NCBI GenBank assembly: GCA_963836695.1
Contig: CAWIKX010000040.1
Coordinates: 372,001-436,000, forward strand
Source: Roseiarcus sp963836695
GTDB taxonomy: Bacteria; Pseudomonadota; Alphaproteobacteria; Rhizobiales; Beijerinckiaceae
Reading direction: 5' to 3'
DNA length: 64,000 bases
A model generated the notes under the pieces. That model worked only from the letters and a program-made list of their open reading frames with translations. It was not told the DNA's origin and did not search any database. Below are positions 59,564 to 64,000 of this stretch, piece by piece. The translations under genes and the position numbers were made by a program. Every line of letters begins with the position of its first letter. Position 1 is the first letter of the stretch.

Positions 59564-61633
59564 TCACTCCGGCGCGACTTCAGCCGACCGCTCGGAAGAC
59601 GGCGGATCGCTGATTCCAGTTTTCACGATGTCCTTGAGGGGGGCGATCAAATTCCATTTTACCCCTTCAGGGTCGAAGCTCAAGATCGACGAGGCGTTGA
59701 GCCCTGCGGCGGTAAGACGCTCGATCACGACTTTACCGAAACCGACGGTCACCCTTGGGTCCACGGGAGGGCCGCCGCTTTCCTGCCATATCATCTCAAG
59801 CGTTTCGGCATCGCTAACGATTCGCCAAATGATTGAGACCTCCCCCTCAGCTTTCGAAAACGCGCCGTGCTTGAGCGCGTTGTCGCACAGCTCGCGCAAA
59901 GCGAGCCCAAGCGTCTGAGTTGCATTGGAATTGAGCAGGACCTGCGGGCCTCCGCTGACAAGGCGCTGTTCCCGGCAGCGAGATGTTTGCGCCTGCACCA
60001 GCAACTCAAGCGGCACGCCGCGCCAATTCCGATCGGTCAGTAGATCCTGACTGGCGGCGAGTTCGAGCAGCCGTTCGGAGTATCTTTCTTGAAACTCCCG
60101 GACCGTTTTCGCATTCGCCACACCAGAACGCGCAATTGCTTGTGCGACCGCTAGCAAATTGCGCGAACGATGGTTGACCTCCTTCATAAGGTCCCGGATA
60201 TTCGCCTCGCGATGCTTTTGATCGTCGATGTCGGTGGTCGTGCCATACCACCTCACGACGGCTCCCTGTGCGTCGAGCAGCGGCGATGCGCGACTGAGAT
60301 GCCACGTGTAGCCCTTGCCGATCGCAAACAGGCGGTGCTCCATTTCATAGGGGACCGCGGCTTCCCTGGCGCGAAGCCAGGCTTCCGCGGTCGCACGCCG
60401 ATCATCGGGATGGATGATGCCCTCCCAATCCGTCTGACCAATCGCCGCATATCTTTCGCGACGCGCATTGGTGTACTCGATGCGGCCATCGGGCCCGGCC
60501 GTCCACACCAATTGAGGTAGACTGTCAGCCAGAAGCCGGAAGTGCTCTTCCCGGTTTCGTAGTTCCTGCTCGGTGTGGTGATGTTGCTCGGTTCGCAACG
60601 CCAATAATTCGGAGGTCCTGGTCAAAGCGTCGGAGAGACTGTCGAACTCTCGAACGCCCGTGGACGGCGCGGCGGAGGCTCGCGCGCCGGTCAGCACGTC
60701 CTTGGTCTGCGACTCCAGATCCCGCACGCGTCGTGTGAGCGTGCGACCGTTCAAATAAGACAACAGAAGACTGCCCCCCATTGCAAGCGCGGCCAGGAGC
60801 GATGTGATCGCAAATGCATTAGGGGCAATTCCGAGCCCGCGCGCGTCCGCCGCGACGCCAACCGTCCACCCCCCCTCCACCGGCGCATATGCGGAAACGA
60901 TCTTTTTTCCATCGATTGAATTGTGAGTTGCGGTCGACGCAGACAAGCCTCGCGCAGCATCCCGAAACTCCGCGCTCGCCAAGGTTCCCGGGGGCGCAGA
61001 TTTGCTCGGGATCCGCGCGACAAAGGCGCCTTTGCGATCGACGATTCCGGACAGCCAGTTTTGCGGGAAGTTCTGGCGTTGAATTAGGTCGTGAAATCGC
61101 TTCATCGATAGAAGCATCGCAATTTCGTAGATGGGTTTGCCATCGAGAAACACCGGAGTTTCGATTGAAGCATTTGCTTCAGGCAAAGCAGGATCAGCGT
61201 TCACTTCCGAAAGAAAGGGCGATCCCGATTCGATAGCCCGCCGAACGAGCGCCTTGCGATTGTGCAGAAGCGCCGAGTTCGAAGGCCCCGGCGGTATGCT
61301 CAACAGAGGATCGCCGTCGGGGCTCGACACAATCAACTTCACGCCAGGCGCTTCCGCCAAAGTGTCTCGAGCTTGCTCCGCGAAGCCCGTCAAATCGCCG
61401 TTTTGTAGAAGCTTCGAATGCGACAAGGCGGCTGACAAAAGGAAATACGTGTTGATTTCCCGTCCAACCGTGTCGGCGAACGCGTAAGCATCGCCAATTA
61501 ACTCGTTCCGCTCCTGCTCCCGCTCGTCATGGGCAATCCATCCGACCATGATCAATGCGAAGAGGACCAGGGGCAGCACGATGACAAGCATCGACACGCC
61601 CAACCGCCAGCTCAACGAGCGGGATTTGGCCAT
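59564..61633 (-). CDS. Membrane HWE-family histidine kinase with periplasmic sensor and PAS
   Basis: A 689-residue sensor kinase. Membrane helices at about 11-33 and 272-294 enclose a periplasmic domain of about 235 residues that looks like a dCache/CHASE-type sensor. After a linker comes a PAS domain (about 365-475; LADSLPQLVWTAGPDGRIEY). The HWE domain has phospho-His488 in MKEVNHRSRNLLAVAQAIA. An HWE-type ATPase follows with LRELCDNALKHGAFS and the diagnostic WxE in MIWQESGGPP. ATG 61633 starts directly before the first helix; a longer frame adds family-unlike sequence. A likely PhyR kinase, downstream of a DUF6894 gene with an exact EcfG promoter. Confidence 0.9.
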   Translation of the reverse strand: MAKSRSLSWRLGVSMLVIVLPLVLFALIMVGWIAHDEREQERNELIGDAYAFADTVGREINTYFLLSAALSHSKLLQNGDLTGFAEQARDTLAEAPGVKLIVSSPDGDPLLSIPPGPSNSALLHNRKALVRRAIESGSPFLSEVNADPALPEANASIETPVFLDGKPIYEIAMLLSMKRFHDLIQRQNFPQNWLSGIVDRKGAFVARIPSKSAPPGTLASAEFRDAARGLSASTATHNSIDGKKIVSAYAPVEGGWTVGVAADARGLGIAPNAFAITSLLAALAMGGSLLLSYLNGRTLTRRVRDLESQTKDVLTGARASAAPSTGVREFDSLSDALTRTSELLALRTEQHHHTEQELRNREEHFRLLADSLPQLVWTAGPDGRIEYTNARRERYAAIGQTDWEGIIHPDDRRATAEAWLRAREAAVPYEMEHRLFAIGKGYTWHLSRASPLLDAQGAVVRWYGTTTDIDDQKHREANIRDLMKEVNHRSRNLLAVAQAIARSGVANAKTVREFQERYSERLLELAASQDLLTDRNWRGVPLELLVQAQTSRCREQRLVSGGPQVLLNSNATQTLGLALRELCDNALKHGAFSKAEGEVSIIWRIVSDAETLEMIWQESGGPPVDPRVTVGFGKVVIERLTAAGLNASSILSFDPEGVKWNLIAPLKDIVKTGISDPPSSERSAEVAPE

Positions 61634-61797
61634 GCCCCCTGTCCTGTCAGCCAAATCCTTCGGAAAGGTAAACAACTCCTTCACCAGGAGGCGAGGCCCT
61701 GCCCGCCCCACGGAAATCTGCCCCGTTGGTCGTTTTGCTCGGCTGCGGGCGGCGCTGTCCGTCAACACCGCAATCCCGACGTGGGCCGCCCGAGCCC

Positions 61798-62046
61798 TCA
61801 TGCTTCGTGCACGCGACCTCGCGCCATGCGAGCTCGTTGAGCTGAGAGTTCAGCGGCAATCGCCCCGATGCCGATGACGATCCCCCCTTGGTCATCCAGG
61901 ACATGAATCCGCTTTCCTCGCTTGCTCTCGAGCTCAGCCATGCGGAAAACCCGACCCCAAACACTCTCGAGATCGGCCGCCGGGTGCCGCTCGCGAGACA
62001 GCCACGATCCATCCCGGCCGATTAGGCAGAATTCGTAATACCGCAC
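61798..62046 (-). CDS. DUF6894-like small protein
   Basis: An 82-residue protein that resembles the DUF6894 family: YYEFCLIGRDGSWLSRERHP, then an acidic/aromatic middle (DLESVWGRVFRMAELESK) and a final strand RIHVLDDQGGIVIGIGA. I chose GTG 62046, which has GAGGA upstream and leaves about 30 bases between the EcfG -10 and the start; GTG 62067 would begin almost at the transcription start. It precedes the HWE kinase by 164 bases on the same strand. Function unknown; DUF6894 genes are numerous in rhizobia. Confidence 0.72.
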   Translation of the reverse strand: MRYYEFCLIGRDGSWLSRERHPAADLESVWGRVFRMAELESKRGKRIHVLDDQGGIVIGIGAIAAELSAQRARMARGRVHEA

Positions 62047-62078
62047 GGCGGGTCCTCGTTCGCTCACCCGGAACGCTG

Positions 62079-62104
62079 AACGTCCCGCAGAAGGTCAAGG
62101 TTCC
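62079..62104 (-). promoter_or_regulatory. EcfG promoter (GGAAC-N17-CGTT), exact
   Basis: Minus-strand GGAAC at 62104-62100 and CGTT at 62082-62079, spacer 17. It drives the DUF6894-like gene and possibly the HWE kinase and NepR paralogue beyond it. Confidence 0.8.
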
Positions 62105-62178
62105 GGCTGGTCAAAAATTATCGCGTGTTAAATCGAACGGCCAACCATAAAGCGCGGAGCGGCGCTCCGGATTCCAAG

Positions 62179-62991
62179 TTAGCCGGCCGTCGCCTTCGCA
62201 GCGGTTCTTTGGGACTTTCGATCGAAGAATAGGGCTTGGCTGATCACCGCTTTAACCGAATCCGCGCTGAAGGGCTTGGTGATCAGAAACGCTGGCTCCG
62301 GGGCCTGGCCAGTGAGAAAGCGCTCCGGAAAGGCGGTTATGAAAATAACTGGCACTTCCTGACTAACCAAAATCTCGTTGACCGCGTCGAGCCCCGAACT
62401 CCCGTCCGCCAGTTGAATGTCGGCCAGGATGAGGCCCGGATGGCCTTTGAGCGCCGCGCGAACCGCCTCGGTATGCGTCCGAGCAATCGTGGTTACGCCA
62501 TGTCCCAGTTGCTCGACCAAGGTCTGGATGTCGAGGGCAATAAGCGGTTCGTCCTCGATAATCAAGACAGTGGTGCGAATTTGGTCGGAGATCTCACGCC
62601 CTGCGCGCTCAATGAACTCAGCCGCCTCATCCTGCGAGCAACCCATGATTTGCCCGATTTCCTTAGGCCTGAAAGCCTCGACAGCGCTGAGGAGGAACGC
62701 CATCCGCGGTTCGAGCGAGATGGCCGCAAGATTTCGGGTTGCCCCACTTTCATCGCCTAAAGCCCGAAGGTCGGCATGGGCGTTGAGGGGAACGTTGCGC
62801 CAGTTGCGCAAGAACAACTTATAGAGAGCGACTTTCGGATCGAGGTCGCCGTCGAAACAATCGGGATCCGCTAAAATCGCCTCTAGCGTCCCTGCCACAT
62901 AAGCATCGCCGGCGGCCTGCGTTCCGCACAAAGCGCGCGCGAACCGACGCAAGAAGGGGATGTGGGGCGCAATCGCGTCCGAGATCGACAT
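62179..62991 (-). CDS. phyR: General stress response regulator PhyR
   Basis: A 270-residue anti-anti-sigma factor, the master switch of the stress response. The N-terminal sigma-like domain (about 1-125) mimics EcfG (IPFLRRFARALCGTQAAGDA, TLEAILADPDCF, RPKEIGQIMGCSQDEAAEFI). The C-terminal receiver (about 140-262) has VLIIEDEPLIALDIQTLVEQ, phospho-acceptor Asp in LILADIQLADGSSG and Lys in FLITKPFSAD. Once phosphorylated it captures NepR and frees EcfG. The ATG at 62991 has GAGGAGG upstream. A GGAAC-N16-GGTT candidate lies about 195 bases upstream. It is divergent from treZ. Confidence 0.96.
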   Translation of the reverse strand: MSISDAIAPHIPFLRRFARALCGTQAAGDAYVAGTLEAILADPDCFDGDLDPKVALYKLFLRNWRNVPLNAHADLRALGDESGATRNLAAISLEPRMAFLLSAVEAFRPKEIGQIMGCSQDEAAEFIERAGREISDQIRTTVLIIEDEPLIALDIQTLVEQLGHGVTTIARTHTEAVRAALKGHPGLILADIQLADGSSGLDAVNEILVSQEVPVIFITAFPERFLTGQAPEPAFLITKPFSADSVKAVISQALFFDRKSQRTAAKATAG

Positions 62992-63185
62992 GTCGTTCCT
63001 CCTCGTCATTAGGCGTCCAAATGCTGCTGGGGACTAGTTCACAAGCAATTACGCCAATTGCAAGCCCGCCGTTTTCGAAGGGCGGAGCAAGTCCCGCAAG
63101 GGCGCCTCGGGGAATTGTCGATCTTGAGCACTAAGATTTGCTGCACGCGAGATCATTCAACCCGAATTGCGTATGCGGGCCGGAG

Positions 63186-63210
63186 AACCTCGTGGGACGG
63201 ATTTTGTTCC
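63186..63210 (-). promoter_or_regulatory. EcfG-like promoter (GGAAC-N16-GGTT) toward phyR
   Basis: Minus-strand GGAAC at 63210-63206 and GGTT at 63189-63186, spacer 16, pointing to phyR. The 195-base leader is long. Confidence 0.45.
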
Positions 63211-63364
63211 CGAGCGGGGTATAAAATTCGCTCAACGTCCCGGCAGGAGGGTTGGCCGAGTGGCTCAGGAAAGCCGAAAAGGCAACATCGAGCCCCAGAA
63301 ATCGGCTGCGTCGCGCGTCCAACACACGTGCTTCGCGGTCTCCACTCCCACCTGGGAGGTCGGA

Positions 63365-63389
63365 GGAACCGCCGCCGCCTGAACTCGTT
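63365..63389 (+). promoter_or_regulatory. EcfG promoter (GGAAC-N16-CGTT), exact, for treZ
   Basis: GGAAC at 63365-63369, CGTT at 63386-63389, spacer 16, 47 bases before the treZ start. Confidence 0.8.
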
Positions 63390-63436
63390 TACATTTCGGA
63401 GACGATTTGGCTTTGGCTTTCCGAAATGGAGACGGT

Positions 63437-64000
63437 GTGTTGAAGTGGACGCACGGCCCGTCTTTCGAAGAGAACGGCGTACGCTTTCGTCTTTGGGCGC
63501 CTACTCAAGGGAGGGTCGCGCTGGTGGTGGAGGGCCAAGACCCCATCCCCATGGCGCCGAAAGAGAATGGCTTTTTCGAAATCTCCATGGGCGGTTTATC
63601 TGCAGGCGCGCGTTACATGTTTGCTCTGTCGAGCGGACAACGCGTTCCCGATCCGGCGTCTCGCTTTCAGCCTGACGACGTCAACGGACCGAGCGAGGTA
63701 ATAGATCCGCGCACGTACCGGTGGCAGGAATCCTGGAACGGCCGCGAATGGGACGACATCGTTCTCTACGAACTCCATGTCGGCGCTTTCACGCCTCAGG
63801 GCGTGTTTGCGGGAGCCGCCCTTAAACTGGACCACCTCGCGGACCTCGGGGTCACGGCCGTCGAGATCATGCCGGTCAGCGACTTCAAAGGCCGGTGGAA
63901 CTGGGGCTACGACGGAGCCTTTCCGTACGCCCCGGACGCGAGCTACGGACGACCCGAGGACTTCAAGGCCTTTGTCGAGGCTGCGCACGAGCGCGGAATC
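63437..64000 (+). CDS. treZ: Malto-oligosyltrehalose trehalohydrolase (3' end outside window)
   Basis: N-terminal 188 residues of TreZ, a GH13 enzyme that releases trehalose from maltooligosyl-trehalose made by TreY. The frame is open to the window end. The N-terminal CBM48-like domain reads FEENGVRFRLWAPTQGRVAL. The first barrel segments are DIVLYELHVGAFTPQGVFAG, LADLGVTAVEIMPVSDF and NWGYDGAFPYAPDASYGRP, which are diagnostic for TreZ. The start is GTG 63437 or TTG 63440, both after GGAG. The exact EcfG promoter upstream places trehalose synthesis in the stress regulon. Confidence 0.92.
   Translation, partial: MLKWTHGPSFEENGVRFRLWAPTQGRVALVVEGQDPIPMAPKENGFFEISMGGLSAGARYMFALSSGQRVPDPASRFQPDDVNGPSEVIDPRTYRWQESWNGREWDDIVLYELHVGAFTPQGVFAGAALKLDHLADLGVTAVEIMPVSDFKGRWNWGYDGAFPYAPDASYGRPEDFKAFVEAAHERGI

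Larger units (their letters stand above)
62992..63436. other. Divergent promoter region between phyR and treZ
   Basis: No gene supported. It carries two stress-type promoters back to back: an exact one toward treZ and a near match toward phyR. A stretch at 63246-63263 resembles the 5' end of a tRNA-Ser (GGAGGGTTGGCCGAGTGG), but the rest does not fold as a tRNA. Confidence 0.5.

Noticed and set aside
63246..63335. tRNA-Ser-like 5' sequence GGAGGGTTGGCCGAGTGG upstream of treZ
   Set aside because: No anticodon stem, no TTC loop and no 3' acceptor strand can be folded; at most a decayed fragment or chance.

Overview
The window looks like a chromosomal stretch of a high-GC alphaproteobacterium, most likely in the Hyphomicrobiales (Rhizobiales). 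I see no 16S gene, so anything finer, such as Beijerinckiaceae or Methylocystaceae, is a guess. The assignment rests on a PhyR/NepR/EcfG general stress response with HWE/HisKA_2 histidine kinases, an overlapping divK-pleD pair, a LexA with a GTTC-N7-GTTT box, an EipB (DUF1849) protein, DUF3572 next to a zinc-ribbon DinB, and the erpA / dgt-argS-SPOR-nagZ order.

Layout. (1) 1-12.4 kb is an accessory catabolic region. It holds the 3' part of a ribose-type ABC ATPase, an SDR, and a translationally coupled BtpA-like protein / FGGY kinase / HAD phosphatase set. It also holds a MalE/F/G-type sugar importer with no ATPase of its own, a fused SMP-30-isochorismatase protein, and a coupled questin-oxidase-like / amidohydrolase pair. 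(2) 12.4-21 kb carries small envelope and stress genes, a GH3 beta-glucosidase, a PRC-barrel protein, DUF3309, a frameshifted transglutaminase, DUF1003, a His-rich small protein, nepR-ecfG and a single-domain response regulator. (3) 21-35 kb has nitronate monooxygenase, a B12-binding radical SAM protein, a serine hydrolase, a methyltransferase, xthA, an SDR, an aaeB-aaeX-aaeA-like efflux set, an MFS transporter and a frameshifted DUF2778-type protein. (4) 35-51 kb is mostly housekeeping: lexA, scpA-scpB, eipB, an FHA-cyclase, dinB, divK-pleD, a DUF2652 cyclase-like protein, nagZ, a SPOR protein, argS, dgt and erpA. (5) 51-64 kb is a second stress region: DUF892, Mn catalase, a CsbD/DUF883-holin-DUF3618 set, a frameshifted pcm, a frameshifted csbD, two sensor kinases, a second NepR, phyR, and the start of treZ at the right edge.

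The unifying signal is a family of GGAAC-N16/17-CGTT sites. Six exact copies lie in intergenic DNA, correctly oriented, in front of nepR-ecfG, the His-rich small gene, the transglutaminase, csbD, the DUF6894 gene ahead of the HWE kinase, and treZ. Near matches (NGTT at -10) precede phyR, the PRC-barrel gene, the response regulator, the CsbD/DUF883 set and two small secreted proteins. The sequence therefore encodes both the stress switch (kinases, PhyR, NepR, EcfG) and a good part of its probable regulon, in two blocks about 40 kb apart.

Other notable points are four single-step frameshifts in otherwise well-conserved genes, two perfect TGTGA-N6-TCACA palindromes in a window that also holds two class III cyclase-type proteins, a Ser in place of the catalytic Cys in the SMP-30-isochorismatase fusion, and separation of scpAB from its usual nagZ neighbour. 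Promoter calls and frameshift repairs were read by eye. Family names come from motif recognition, not database searches.
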